Positions 53,758 to 63,404 of a stretch of DNA of 64,000 nucleotides are shown here, in pieces. Where the stretch lies: positions 6,572,001-6,636,000 of the forward strand of contig NZ_CP034689.1 of NCBI RefSeq assembly GCF_003994415.1, read 5' to 3'. The position numbers and the translations under genes were made by a program. Numbering within the stretch: the stretch's first letter is position 1; each line of letters begins with the position of its first letter. Under the pieces are notes generated by a model. The model did not search any database and had not been told where the DNA came from. It saw only the letters and a list, made by a program, of their open reading frames with translations. Source of the DNA: Achromobacter spanius (GTDB lineage: Bacteria > Pseudomonadota > Gammaproteobacteria > Burkholderiales > Burkholderiaceae_B).

Positions 53758-54867
53758 ATGAGCCGCTGCCGCGCGCTTTCTTTGCTTGCCTTGCTTTCCT
53801 GCCTGTCCGTGTCGGGGGTGGTGCGCAGCCAGCCTGCGGGGGCATTGGGCGACGACTTCATCTATCGCGTGCGGCAGGGAGACACCCTGATCAACCTGGC
53901 CACGCGGTACACCCGCAATCAGGCGAACTGGACAAAGTTGCAAACCTTGAACAAGGTTGTCACGCCTGAAATGCTGCCCATCGGACTCGAACTGCGGATT
54001 CCCCTGTCGATGATCCCCGAGCGTCCCGCCCAAGCGCGCGTGGTGCATGTCAGCGGACAAGCCGACCTGAATGGCCAGTCCGTGCAATCCGGCACCAGTG
54101 TGGCTGAAGGCAGCACGGTAGTGACCTCGCCCAACGGCTTTGTGACGCTGGAATTGGCCGACGGCTCCAAGCTCACGCTGCCCGCTGGCGGTTCGGTCGA
54201 ATTGACCCGGCTACGCCAGTTCGAAGGCACCGCGCTGACCGACTCCGTCATCCATATTCAACGCGGCAGCGTCGAATCCACCGTCGCCCCCGACGGCCAA
54301 GGCGTCGGCCGCTTCGAAATCAGGACTCCGGTTGCGGTCACAGGCGTGCGGGGCACGCGATTCCGCGTGCAAAGCGGCGCCGGCGGCGTGCACAGTGAAG
54401 TGCTGGAAGGCAGCGTGCGGCTGCAAGCGCATGCGCCAGGCGCTGCGCCCGCCAAACCTGTGTCGGTCGCGCGCGGCTATGGCGCTGCCGTGCGTAATGA
54501 CGGCAGCGTGTCCGGTGTGCGCGAGCTTTTGGCCGCGCCGCAACTGAGTCCCCCCATACGCACGGGCGGAGGCACCTGGACCAGCGCCTTCATGCCAGTG
54601 GCCGGTGCGCGTGGCTACCTGGTGCGCGTGTCGCGCGATGCCGAAGGCGCGCTGCCTGTATCTTCGGCTAGCTTCGCCACGACCAACATTCACTTCAGCG
54701 CGCCGGGTCCCGGCAAGTTCTACGTTTCGGTGCGCGCGGTCGATGATCTGGGCCTGCGGGGGCAAGATGCCGTCGCCACGTTCGAAGGCGCGAACCAACT
54801 GATGACCTCGTTCGGCCTGGGGGTCGGCACCGGCACAGGCGGACTCATCACGCTGACCGAATACTAG
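53758..54867 (+). CDS. Exported LysM-FecR domain protein
   Basis: A 369-residue secreted protein: signal peptide to about residue 25, a LysM peptidoglycan-binding domain at 34-82 (YRVRQGDTLINLATRYTRNQ), a FecR domain at about 110-210 (LELADGSKLTLPAGGSVEL, IRTPVAVTGVRGTRFRV) and a beta-rich C-terminal part resembling an Ig-like fold. It should sit on peptidoglycan in the periplasm. No TonB receptor or sigma factor is nearby, so it is not a classical FecR. Its place between a response regulator and a CHASE2 kinase suggests that it supplies the envelope signal to that kinase; this is inference. Confidence 0.85.
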   Translation: MSRCRALSLLALLSCLSVSGVVRSQPAGALGDDFIYRVRQGDTLINLATRYTRNQANWTKLQTLNKVVTPEMLPIGLELRIPLSMIPERPAQARVVHVSGQADLNGQSVQSGTSVAEGSTVVTSPNGFVTLELADGSKLTLPAGGSVELTRLRQFEGTALTDSVIHIQRGSVESTVAPDGQGVGRFEIRTPVAVTGVRGTRFRVQSGAGGVHSEVLEGSVRLQAHAPGAAPAKPVSVARGYGAAVRNDGSVSGVRELLAAPQLSPPIRTGGGTWTSAFMPVAGARGYLVRVSRDAEGALPVSSASFATTNIHFSAPGPGKFYVSVRAVDDLGLRGQDAVATFEGANQLMTSFGLGVGTGTGGLITLTEY

Positions 54868-54877
54868 GCCCCGCCCA

Positions 54878-57202
54878 ATGGCCGACGCCCCCGACGCCCT
54901 CGACCGGACCTCGCGCTCAGGGCTGTGGCTGACGGTGATATTGGCGGCATTGGCGGCTCTGCTGGGCTTGTTGAATGGCTTGGGCCGGGTCGATCAGATC
55001 CTGTACGATCGCGCCATCACCATGAGCGGACGCCCGGCCGACCCGGATATTCTGATCGTCGCCATCGACGACGCCAGCATCGAGACGCTGGGGCGATGGC
55101 CCTGGCGACGGGCGATCCATGCCGCGTTGCTCGACCGTCTGCAAGGCGCACGCGCGGTTGGGTTGGATTTGATCTTCGCGGAAAGCGACACAGTCAATCC
55201 CAACGATGACTTGCTACTTGCCCAGAGCATCCAGCGCAATGGCCGGACGGTGCTGCCAATTGTCCTGGACCGCTTGAACAATCCTTCCGCGATGTCGATG
55301 CCGATCCCCGCGCTGGCGCAAGCCTCAGCGTCAACGGGCATCATCAATGCGCGCGTTGATCCTGACGGCGTGGTGCGTGAAGCCACGTTGACGACCCGAT
55401 TCGCGGGCAAGCGCTACAACCACCTGGCTCTCTCCATGCTGGAGGTCGGGGGCCAAGGCAAAGCGGTGGAACAGTTTCTACAACAGGCGGGTCCCAACGG
55501 CGACATCCTGATCCCGTACACGGGCCCCGCTGGCCACATGCGTACCGTCTCCTACCTGTCCGTCCTGCGCGGCGAACTGAGTCCGGAGGACTTGCGCGAC
55601 AAGTACGTGCTGGTGGGCGCCTGGGCGACCGGCTTGGGCGACGCTTACCCAACACCGGTATCGCACGACTTGAGCGGCATGTCGGGCGTGGAGATCATCG
55701 CCAACCTGATGCAGTCCGCGCGCGACGGCGTGTCCTACCATCGTCCGCCCGCCGCCTGGAATGCTCTGTTTTCCGCTTTACCCGTGCTGCTGGCCTGCCT
55801 GGCGCTGTGGCGCTTGTCACCCAAGCGGGCATTGCTTGTCAGCGCTGCGCTCGTTACGTGCATTCTTTTGACAGCGTGGTTGCTGCTGGCCTACGCCAGC
55901 TTGTGGTTCGCGCCGACCGCTGCACTCGTGGGCGTAGCGCTTTGCTATCCGCTATGGAGCTGGCGTAGCCAAGAGGCGGCGCTGCGCTATATGGACCATG
56001 AACTGCGTCGACTGCAGCGCGAGTATCCCCCCGTCCTGAACGAGGCGCGAGCGCAGTTGACCGGCCCGAATGCATCGCTGGAAAGCCGGGTTGGGGAATT
56101 GCAGCGCGCGCTGGAGCGCGTGCGCAACCTGCGGCGTTTCCTGGCCGATGGACTGGACGGCATGCCCGACGCAACGCTCGTCTTCGACCAGGAAGGGCAT
56201 ATGCAGTTTCGCAACCAGGCCGCGGTTATGTACTTCCAGCGGCTGGGGATGCGCCCTCCCCGCGTGGGACACCCCGCCACGCATTTGCTTGAGAAGACCA
56301 TTTCCGACGATACGACGCGACAGCGCGTGGCCGACGCACTGCGCGGCACGCTGCCCACCAACGACTCATCGCGTTGGACGGCCGATCTGGAAGTGCGTGA
56401 TCACGCGGGGCGCGACCTGATCTTGAAGTGCGCGCCGATTCACACCGCCGAAGGTAATTTCGCGGGTACCGTCGCCACGTTGACGGATATTTCGCGGATT
56501 CGCCAAGCCGAACGCCAGCGTGAAGAGACTCTGCGCTTCATCTCGCACGACATGCGCGCGCCACAAAGCTCCATTCTGGCGCTTGTCGAGATGAAGCAGG
56601 AGTCCGGCACTCAGGATGGGCAGGGTGAGACCCTTGCCCGCATCGCCACACTGGCGAACCGTACCCTGCATCTGGTGGACGACTTCGTACATCTGACGCG
56701 CGCGGAATCAATGACAATCAGCGCGGTAGAACTCGATCTGGGTAGTTTGCTGCAAGATGGCGTCGACGAGTTCTGGGCCTCCGCGCACAAACGCGGCATT
56801 ACGCTGGGCCTGCGCATGCCGCTGCCCGTTGCGTACACCCGGGGCGATCAGACGCTGCTGATGCGCGCGCTGTGCAATCTGATCGACAACGCCATCAAAT
56901 ACAGCCCGCCGCAGACACGCGTCGAATGCGGACTAGAGCAGGCGCAGAATTTCTGGCGGGTAACCATCCGGGATCAAGGACAAGGCATTGCCGAATCTGA
57001 TCTGGCACGGCTGTTCGAACCCTTTTCGCGCGTGGGCGTCGAGACCCGAAATGACGTGGGCGGCGCCGGACTCGGCCTGGCGTTCGTGCGCACCGTGGCG
57101 GAACGCCATGGCGGGACGGTGGAAGTCAGGAGCGAAATCGGCGTGGGGTCTGCATTTAGCTTATGCCTGCCCGTTGCGCTGGATGCCGAACAAGAGGGCT
57201 GA
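54878..57202 (+). CDS. CHASE2-domain sensor histidine kinase with PAS domain
   Basis: A 774-residue membrane kinase: one N-terminal membrane helix (about 15-32), an extracytoplasmic CHASE2 sensor (about 40-290; ILIVAIDDASIETLGRWPWRR is typical), three further membrane helices (295-360), a coiled stretch, a PAS domain (about 424-540), the phosphoacceptor H557 in ISHDMRAPQSS, N-box LIDNAIKYSP and glycine boxes IRDQGQGI and GGAGLGLAF. It starts 10 bases after the FecR gene, forming one operon regulator-FecR-kinase. The signal is unknown but should be sensed in the periplasm. Confidence 0.93.
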   Translation: MADAPDALDRTSRSGLWLTVILAALAALLGLLNGLGRVDQILYDRAITMSGRPADPDILIVAIDDASIETLGRWPWRRAIHAALLDRLQGARAVGLDLIFAESDTVNPNDDLLLAQSIQRNGRTVLPIVLDRLNNPSAMSMPIPALAQASASTGIINARVDPDGVVREATLTTRFAGKRYNHLALSMLEVGGQGKAVEQFLQQAGPNGDILIPYTGPAGHMRTVSYLSVLRGELSPEDLRDKYVLVGAWATGLGDAYPTPVSHDLSGMSGVEIIANLMQSARDGVSYHRPPAAWNALFSALPVLLACLALWRLSPKRALLVSAALVTCILLTAWLLLAYASLWFAPTAALVGVALCYPLWSWRSQEAALRYMDHELRRLQREYPPVLNEARAQLTGPNASLESRVGELQRALERVRNLRRFLADGLDGMPDATLVFDQEGHMQFRNQAAVMYFQRLGMRPPRVGHPATHLLEKTISDDTTRQRVADALRGTLPTNDSSRWTADLEVRDHAGRDLILKCAPIHTAEGNFAGTVATLTDISRIRQAERQREETLRFISHDMRAPQSSILALVEMKQESGTQDGQGETLARIATLANRTLHLVDDFVHLTRAESMTISAVELDLGSLLQDGVDEFWASAHKRGITLGLRMPLPVAYTRGDQTLLMRALCNLIDNAIKYSPPQTRVECGLEQAQNFWRVTIRDQGQGIAESDLARLFEPFSRVGVETRNDVGGAGLGLAFVRTVAERHGGTVEVRSEIGVGSAFSLCLPVALDAEQEG

Positions 57203-57220
57203 CTCGGCCGGCCTGGAGCC

Positions 57221-58507
57221 TCACTGGAAGGTGTGAGAAATTACCGCCGGCTTGCCTGCCTTGATTTCAAGCGTTCCGCGGTAGGGCGGCAGGTCCGCAT
57301 TGCGCAGCACCACTTGGTACTTGCCGGGTATCAAGCGTATTTCCTTGACTGGCGGGCTGATGCCGCGCGCCACGCCGTTGACCCATACTTCGCCCCACGG
57401 GCGGATGTCCAGGCGCACGCGCACGGGCACCCCCATGGGCTTGGGTTTGCTGGCTACCTCGCCGGCCCCCGTGGCCGACGGGGACTGAGCGCCGAGAGTG
57501 GCCGTCGCCGACACGGGCTCGGGTCGCTCGGTCGCCATCTCGGGCGCATTCTGAACGCTGGGTGGTGTAGTCGTGACCGGCTCAGCGGGTTCAACGGAGG
57601 GGGCCGGTTCTTGTTGCGGTGCGGCGGCTGGGATGGCCGCAGCCGTGGACGGCGAAGCGACCGGAGGCATGGGGTGTACGGCAGGCGGGTTAGGCATGAC
57701 GACTTCGGAACTGGTGATCAGGGCATTGGGCGCGCCTTTCCCCCAATGAAACCAGCCATAAATGCCAATGCCGATCAAGGCCAGGACGGCCAGCAATCCC
57801 AGTAACGGACGACGATTGCGGCTTGGCTTGCGCGCGGTCGCGACCGGCGGCGGCGTGGCATGGGCGGCGCCGGTGAGGGTGTCTGCCTCGGCGGGAGACG
57901 GCTCGATATACGCGGCCACCCCCAATAGCGCAGCCAGCTCGGCCAGCGTCTGCGGCCGGTCAGTCGGCGTCATCGCCAGGCCGCCGTCAATGACGGACAG
58001 AAAATCCGAGTTGTATTTGGACAAGCCCAGCGACGTCAGAGGCTCATAGGCATCTTCTGCGCGCCGCTCCGGAGCGGGCTGCGGACGACGCCCGGTGACC
58101 AAGGCATACATGACCGCGCACAAAGCGTAGATATCGCTCCACGGGCCACGCGGCCATTCCATGGAATCGGTATATAGCTCAAACGGCGCGAACCCGGGCG
58201 TCGGGCTGCGGCTGGCTCGGCGCGAACGAGCAACCACCAGTTCGGGCAGCAAATGAGCCCGCGCGTTCTCGTCCATCCCTACGGTGTCCAGCGAGATATC
58301 GCCGCATATCTCACCCTGGGCGTGCAGGGCGATCAGGGAAGGCAACAGGTCGGAGACCAGCCGCTTGATGCGAGATTCCGGCACGCCCCCCGCCATGCTG
58401 GCGGCGATCGCGCTCAATGGACGCAAGGCAAGCGGCGCGGCGCCTGAAAACGGCCCACGCGGCGTCAAGAGGCCGGTGGAGGAAGACATGATGGAAATTG
58501 CGCTCAT
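57221..58507 (-). CDS. Membrane pseudokinase-like protein with C-terminal PEGA domain
   Basis: A protein of about 428 residues. The N-terminal 200 residues look like the C-lobe of a Ser/Thr kinase without an N-lobe: catalytic-loop remnant EICGDISLDTV in place of HRDxKxxN, no DFG, but an APE-like FAPFELYTDSMEWPRGPWSDIYALCAVMYALVTG. A proline-rich stretch, one membrane helix (RPLLGLLAVLALIGIGIYGW), a long Pro/Ala linker and a PEGA beta domain (IRPWGEVWVNGV onward) follow. It is probably non-catalytic and spans the inner membrane. The start is uncertain (ATGs at 58507 and 58489; a GTG at 58603 is possible). It is convergent with the kinase operon. Confidence 0.72.
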   Translation of the reverse strand: MSAISIMSSSTGLLTPRGPFSGAAPLALRPLSAIAASMAGGVPESRIKRLVSDLLPSLIALHAQGEICGDISLDTVGMDENARAHLLPELVVARSRRASRSPTPGFAPFELYTDSMEWPRGPWSDIYALCAVMYALVTGRRPQPAPERRAEDAYEPLTSLGLSKYNSDFLSVIDGGLAMTPTDRPQTLAELAALLGVAAYIEPSPAEADTLTGAAHATPPPVATARKPSRNRRPLLGLLAVLALIGIGIYGWFHWGKGAPNALITSSEVVMPNPPAVHPMPPVASPSTAAAIPAAAPQQEPAPSVEPAEPVTTTPPSVQNAPEMATERPEPVSATATLGAQSPSATGAGEVASKPKPMGVPVRVRLDIRPWGEVWVNGVARGISPPVKEIRLIPGKYQVVLRNADLPPYRGTLEIKAGKPAVISHTFQ

Positions 58508-58642
58508 GCGCGGACTGATGCGAAGATGGAATAGTGGGAATATTATCCAATCCGCAACATCAGGACATTGCCGAAGATGTCCGAGCGCATCAGGCTGTGG
58601 CACGATGACGCTTCGCCCAATCCTCCTCCCCCCTTATAAGTT

Positions 58643-59035
58643 ATGAAAATTCGCCTTCTGAGCAGCCTGCTCGGCGCGACAGTAATGCTGGCGGGCTGCG
58701 CCGGGATCTCGTCGCGGCCCGAAAGCCCGCCCAGCGCCGAAGCACTGGCGCAATTGCAACAAGTCCGGGATATCTACGGCGCAGGCCGCTACGGAGAGGT
58801 CATCCGAACCGTCGCTACCTCTGATGAGTTAGCCTCATCGACCAAGGCGGTGCGCATCGAGGCCTATAAGCTGCAGGCGTTCAGTTATTGCGTCAGCCGT
58901 TACGCTCAGCTGTGCGAAGACAGCTTCGCCCGCATCCTGGCGCTGGATCCTTCGTTTGAACTAGCGCCAAATGAAGCCGGCCATCCGTCCTGGGGCCCCG
59001 TCTTCCAGCGGGCCCGGGACCAAGCCGCGAAGTAG
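58643..59035 (+). CDS. TssQ-like type VI secretion-associated lipoprotein
   Basis: A 130-residue lipoprotein with signal peptide and lipobox MLAGC (Cys19), then a helical repeat domain like a single TPR array (LQQVRDIYGAGRYGEVIRTV, KLQAFSYCVSRYAQLCEDSF) and the conserved end ALDPSFELAPNEAGHPSWGPVF. This end and the overall layout are what I associate with the TssQ family found in type VI secretion loci of betaproteobacteria. No other type VI gene is in the window. It is divergent from the pseudokinase gene. The family assignment is from recall of the pattern, without search. Confidence 0.65.
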   Translation: MKIRLLSSLLGATVMLAGCAGISSRPESPPSAEALAQLQQVRDIYGAGRYGEVIRTVATSDELASSTKAVRIEAYKLQAFSYCVSRYAQLCEDSFARILALDPSFELAPNEAGHPSWGPVFQRARDQAAK

Positions 59036-59074
59036 ACCCATGCACAATCCGTAAACAAAAATAGCTGAACAAAA

Positions 59075-59105
59075 AAAGGCCGCTGATTTCGCATCAGCGG
59101 CCTTT
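59075..59105. terminator. Bidirectional terminator between tssQ-like gene and rpoC
   Basis: A perfect 13-bp stem (AAAGGCCGCTGAT and complement) with a five-base loop. On the minus strand it is followed by T7, closing the rpoB-rpoC unit; on the plus strand TTTCTGTTTCC follows, serving the lipoprotein gene. Confidence 0.9.
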
Positions 59106-59159
59106 CTGTTTCCGGTCCCCGCGCCGAGCCTGCGCGCGGGGATCTGTCCGGGTTTCCGC

Positions 59160-62100
59160 TTATTCGGCGGAATCGTCCGTACCAGCGTCGGAAGCCGGAG
59201 CTTCTGCGTCCGCGCCCACCGTGACCGGCGAGTCTTCGAACGGGTTGGCCTGTTGGCGGGCGGCTTCGCGTTCCGCCGCTTCCAGCTCTTCCTTGTCGCG
59301 GCGTGCGTGGTGGTAAGCCAGGCCGGTACCCGCCGGGATGAGGCGGCCGACGATGACGTTTTCCTTCAGGCCACGCAGGTCGTCGCGCTTGCCCATGATG
59401 GCGGCTTCGGTCAGGACACGCGTGGTTTCCTGGAACGAAGCGGCCGAGATGAACGAGTCGGTCGACAGCGAGGCCTTCGTGATACCCAGCAGCACGTTGT
59501 CGTAGGTCGCCGGGATACGGTCTTCGGCAGCCATGCGATCGTTGGCGTTCAGCAGTTCGGAGCGCTCAACTTGCTCGCCCGGGATGAACTCGGTATCGCC
59601 AGCGTCAACGATGTTCACACGGCGCAGCATCTGACGAACAATCACTTCGATGTGCTTGTCGTTGATCTTCACGCCCTGCAGACGGTAAACGTCCTGCACT
59701 TCGTCGACGATGTACGTCGCCAGCTTCTCGATGCCTTGCAGGCGCAGGATGTCGTGGGGATCGGCCGGGCCGTCCACGATCATTTCGCCCTTGTTCACCA
59801 CTTGGCCGTCGTGCACCAGCACCTGCTTTTCCTTCGGAATCAGGAACTCGTGGCTCACGCCTTCCAGGTCGGTGATGACCAGACGCTGCTTGCCCTTCGT
59901 GTCCTTACCGAACGACACCGTACCGGTGACGTCGGCGAGCATGCCGGCATCCTTCGGCGAACGGGCTTCGAACAGTTCGGCCACACGCGGCAGACCGCCG
60001 GTAATGTCGCGGGTCTTTTGCGATTCTTGCGGAATACGCGCCAGAACTTCACCCACGGCAACCTGCTGGCCGTCGCGCACGGTAATCAGCGCGCCCACCG
60101 GGAACGAGATGTTCACCGAGTGATCGGTGCCGGCGATCTTGACGTCTTCGCCGCTTTCGTTGACCAGCTTGATCTGCGGACGCATGACGATCTTGCCGCC
60201 ACGGGTCTTCGGCGTGATGACGACGAGCGTCGACAGGCCGGTGACTTCGTCCACCTGCTTGGCAACGGTCACGCCTTCTTCGATGTTCTCGAAGCGGACG
60301 GCGCCGCCGTATTCCGACACGATCGGACGGGTCAGCGGATCCCACGTCGCCAGACGCGCACCAGCCTTCACGGCTTCGCCATCGCCCACCAGCACGGTCG
60401 CGCCGTACGGGATCTTGTGGCGTTCGCGTTCGCGGCCATTGTCGTCGAAGATCGCCAGTTCGCCAGAGCGCGAAATCGCCACACGTTCGCCCTTGGCGTT
60501 CGTGACATAGCGCATCGTGCTGGCAAAACCGACCTGACCGCTGGACTTGGTTTCCACCGCGCTGGCCAGAGCCGAACGCGACGCCGCGCCACCGATGTGG
60601 AACGTACGCATCGTGAGCTGCGTGCCCGGTTCACCGATGGACTGAGCAGCGATAACGCCCACTGCTTCGCCCTGGTTGACCGGCGAACCACGACCCAGAT
60701 CGCGGCCGTAGCAGTGTGCGCACAGACCGTGACGCGTTTCGCACGTCAGCGGCGTGCGGACCTTGACTTCGTCCACGCCGATGCGGTCGATGGTGTCGAC
60801 CAGATCTTCGTCCAGCAGGGTACCGGCGACGATGGCCGTTTCCTGCGTGTCCGGGTTGATGATGTCCACGGCGGCAACACGACCCAGGATGCGGTCGCGC
60901 AGCGGTTCGATGACTTCACCACCTTCCACCAGGGCCTTCATGTTGTAGCCCAGCGACGTACCGCAATCGTCCTCGGTGATCACCAAGTCTTGCGTCACGT
61001 CGACCAGACGACGAGTCAGGTAACCCGAGTTTGCCGTCTTCAGTGCCGTATCAGCCAGACCCTTACGCGCGCCGTGAGTCGAGATGAAGTACTGAAGCAC
61101 GTTCAGACCTTCACGGAAGTTCGCGGTAATGGGCGTTTCGATAATCGAGCCGTCCGGCTTGGCCATCAGGCCGCGCATACCGGCCAACTGACGGATCTGG
61201 GCGGCCGAACCGCGAGCGCCCGAGTCAGCCATCATGTAGATCGAGTTGAACGATTCCTGGCGCACTTCTTCGCCGTGACGGTTCACAACCGGCTCGGTGG
61301 CCAGTTGTTCCATCATCGCCTTGCCGACCTTGTCGCCAGCCTTGCCCCAGATGTCCACAACGTTGTTGTAGCGCTCTTGGGACGTGACCAGACCCGACGA
61401 GTACTGCTTGTCGATTTCCTTCACTTCGCGGCTGGCTTCAGCCAGGATGCCTTCCTTGGCGGTCGGGATCAGCATGTCGCCCATGGCGATCGAGATACCG
61501 CCGCGCGTGGCCAGCTTGAAGCCGGACTGCATCAGCTTGTCGGCGAAGATCACCGTGTCGCGCAGGCCGCAGCGGCGGAACGACTGGTTGATCAGGCGCG
61601 AGATTTCCTTCTTCTTCAGTGCCTTGTTCAGCACTGTGAAGGGCAGGCCCTTCGGCAGAATTTCGGACAGCAGCGCGCGGCCGACCGTCGTCTCGTGACG
61701 GCGGATAACCGGTTGCCATTCGCCAGCTTCGTCGCGCTCGTGCTCTTTCAGACGCACGGTCACGCGGGATTGCAGCTCGACTTCGCCGTTGTCGTACGCA
61801 CGTTGCACTTCAGCGACGTCGGTGAAGAAGATGCCTTCGCCGCGGCCGTTGATGCGCTCGCGCGTCGTGTAGTACAGACCCAGCACGATATCCTGGGACG
61901 GCACGATCGACGGTTCGCCGTTGGCCGGGAACAGCACGTTGTTCGACGCCAGCATCAGCGTGCGCGCTTCCAGCTGGGCTTCCAGCGACAGCGGCACGTG
62001 AACAGCCATCTGGTCACCGTCGAAGTCGGCGTTGAACGCCGCGCAAACCAGCGGGTGCAGCTGGATGGCCTTGCCTTCGATCAGGACCGGTTCAAACGCC

Positions 62101-63404
62101 TGGATACCCAAACGGTGCAGCGTAGGCGCACGGTTCAGCATGACCGGGTGTTCGCGGATGACTTCTTCCAGGATGTCCCAAACCACCGGTTCCTGGCTTT
62201 CCACCAGCTTCTTGGCAGCCTTGATGGTCGTGGCCAGGCCCATCATCTCCAGACGATTGAAGATGAACGGCTTGAACAGTTCCAGGGCCATCAGCTTGGG
62301 CAGACCGCACTGGTGCAGCTTCAACTGCGGACCCACCACGATGACCGAACGGCCCGAGTAGTCGACGCGCTTGCCCAGCAGGTTCTGACGGAAACGACCG
62401 CTCTTGCCCTTGATCATGTCGGCCAGGGACTTCAGCTGGCGCTTGTTGGCGCCCGTCATGGCCTTGCCGCGGCGACCGTTGTCCAGCAGCGAGTCAACGG
62501 CTTCCTGCAGCATCCGCTTTTCGTTGCGCAGGATGATTTCCGGCGCCTTGAGCTCCAGCAGACGCTTCAAGCGGTTGTTGCGGTTGATGACGCGGCGGTA
62601 CAGGTCGTTCAGGTCGGAGGTCGCGAAGCGGCCGCCGTCCAGCGGCACCAGCGGACGCAGGTCCGGCGGCAGCACGGGCAGCACTTCCATGACCATCCAC
62701 TCGGCCTTGATGCCCGACTTCTGGAAGCCTTCCAGCACCTTCAGGCGCTTGGAAATCTTCTTGATCTTGGCTTCCGAGCTGGTGGCCTTCAATTCGCCGC
62801 GCAGCGTTTCCACTTCGCGGTCGATGTCGATGGTACGCAGCAGTTCACGCACGGCTTCCGCGCCCATCAGGGCACGGAAATCGTCGCCGTACTCTTCGGT
62901 CTTGGCCAGGAAATCGTCGTCCGACATGATCTGGCCGCGCTTGAGCGGCGTCATGCCAGGTTCGATCACGCACCAGGCTTCGAAGTACAGAACGCGTTCG
63001 ATGTCGCGCAGGGTCATGTCGAGCACCATGCCCAGACGCGACGGCAGGCTCTTCAGGAACCAGATGTGCGCGACGGGGCTGGCCAGCTCGATGTGGCCCA
63101 TGCGTTCACGGCGGACCTTGGCAACGGTAACTTCAACGCCGCACTTTTCGCAGATCACGCCACGATGCTTCAGGCGCTTGTACTTGCCGCACAAGCACTC
63201 GTAGTCTTTGATCGGGCCAAAGATCTTGGAGCAGAACAGACCGTCACGTTCAGGCTTGAACGTGCGGTAGTTGATGGTCTCGGGCTTGCGAACTTCGCCG
63301 TAAGACCACGAACGGATCTTCTCGGGCGAGGCGATGCCGATCTTGATGGCATCGAATTGCTCGTCTTGCGAGACTTGCTTAAATAGGTCGAGTAGCGCTT
63401 TCAT
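59160..63404 (-). CDS. rpoC: RNA polymerase subunit beta'
   Basis: The 1414-residue largest RNA polymerase subunit (E. coli 1407). The N-terminal zinc site is C70, C72, C85, C88; the catalytic magnesium site is AAFNADFDGDQMAVH; the second zinc site lies in CETRHGLCAHCYGRDL; the trigger-loop region MRTFHIGGAAS is present. The C-terminus is acidic. Its start overlaps the rpoB stop by one base (TAATG). It is followed by a terminator and the signalling cluster rather than by rpsL. Confidence 0.98.
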   Translation of the reverse strand: MKALLDLFKQVSQDEQFDAIKIGIASPEKIRSWSYGEVRKPETINYRTFKPERDGLFCSKIFGPIKDYECLCGKYKRLKHRGVICEKCGVEVTVAKVRRERMGHIELASPVAHIWFLKSLPSRLGMVLDMTLRDIERVLYFEAWCVIEPGMTPLKRGQIMSDDDFLAKTEEYGDDFRALMGAEAVRELLRTIDIDREVETLRGELKATSSEAKIKKISKRLKVLEGFQKSGIKAEWMVMEVLPVLPPDLRPLVPLDGGRFATSDLNDLYRRVINRNNRLKRLLELKAPEIILRNEKRMLQEAVDSLLDNGRRGKAMTGANKRQLKSLADMIKGKSGRFRQNLLGKRVDYSGRSVIVVGPQLKLHQCGLPKLMALELFKPFIFNRLEMMGLATTIKAAKKLVESQEPVVWDILEEVIREHPVMLNRAPTLHRLGIQAFEPVLIEGKAIQLHPLVCAAFNADFDGDQMAVHVPLSLEAQLEARTLMLASNNVLFPANGEPSIVPSQDIVLGLYYTTRERINGRGEGIFFTDVAEVQRAYDNGEVELQSRVTVRLKEHERDEAGEWQPVIRRHETTVGRALLSEILPKGLPFTVLNKALKKKEISRLINQSFRRCGLRDTVIFADKLMQSGFKLATRGGISIAMGDMLIPTAKEGILAEASREVKEIDKQYSSGLVTSQERYNNVVDIWGKAGDKVGKAMMEQLATEPVVNRHGEEVRQESFNSIYMMADSGARGSAAQIRQLAGMRGLMAKPDGSIIETPITANFREGLNVLQYFISTHGARKGLADTALKTANSGYLTRRLVDVTQDLVITEDDCGTSLGYNMKALVEGGEVIEPLRDRILGRVAAVDIINPDTQETAIVAGTLLDEDLVDTIDRIGVDEVKVRTPLTCETRHGLCAHCYGRDLGRGSPVNQGEAVGVIAAQSIGEPGTQLTMRTFHIGGAASRSALASAVETKSSGQVGFASTMRYVTNAKGERVAISRSGELAIFDDNGRERERHKIPYGATVLVGDGEAVKAGARLATWDPLTRPIVSEYGGAVRFENIEEGVTVAKQVDEVTGLSTLVVITPKTRGGKIVMRPQIKLVNESGEDVKIAGTDHSVNISFPVGALITVRDGQQVAVGEVLARIPQESQKTRDITGGLPRVAELFEARSPKDAGMLADVTGTVSFGKDTKGKQRLVITDLEGVSHEFLIPKEKQVLVHDGQVVNKGEMIVDGPADPHDILRLQGIEKLATYIVDEVQDVYRLQGVKINDKHIEVIVRQMLRRVNIVDAGDTEFIPGEQVERSELLNANDRMAAEDRIPATYDNVLLGITKASLSTDSFISAASFQETTRVLTEAAIMGKRDDLRGLKENVIVGRLIPAGTGLAYHHARRDKEELEAAEREAARQQANPFEDSPVTVGADAEAPASDAGTDDSAE

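Noticed and set aside
59253..63386. A 1377-codon open frame on the plus strand opposite rpoC
   Set aside because: It mirrors rpoC codon for codon in a high-GC genome where antisense frames lack stops; its translation is low-complexity His/Gln/Arg-rich with no domain.
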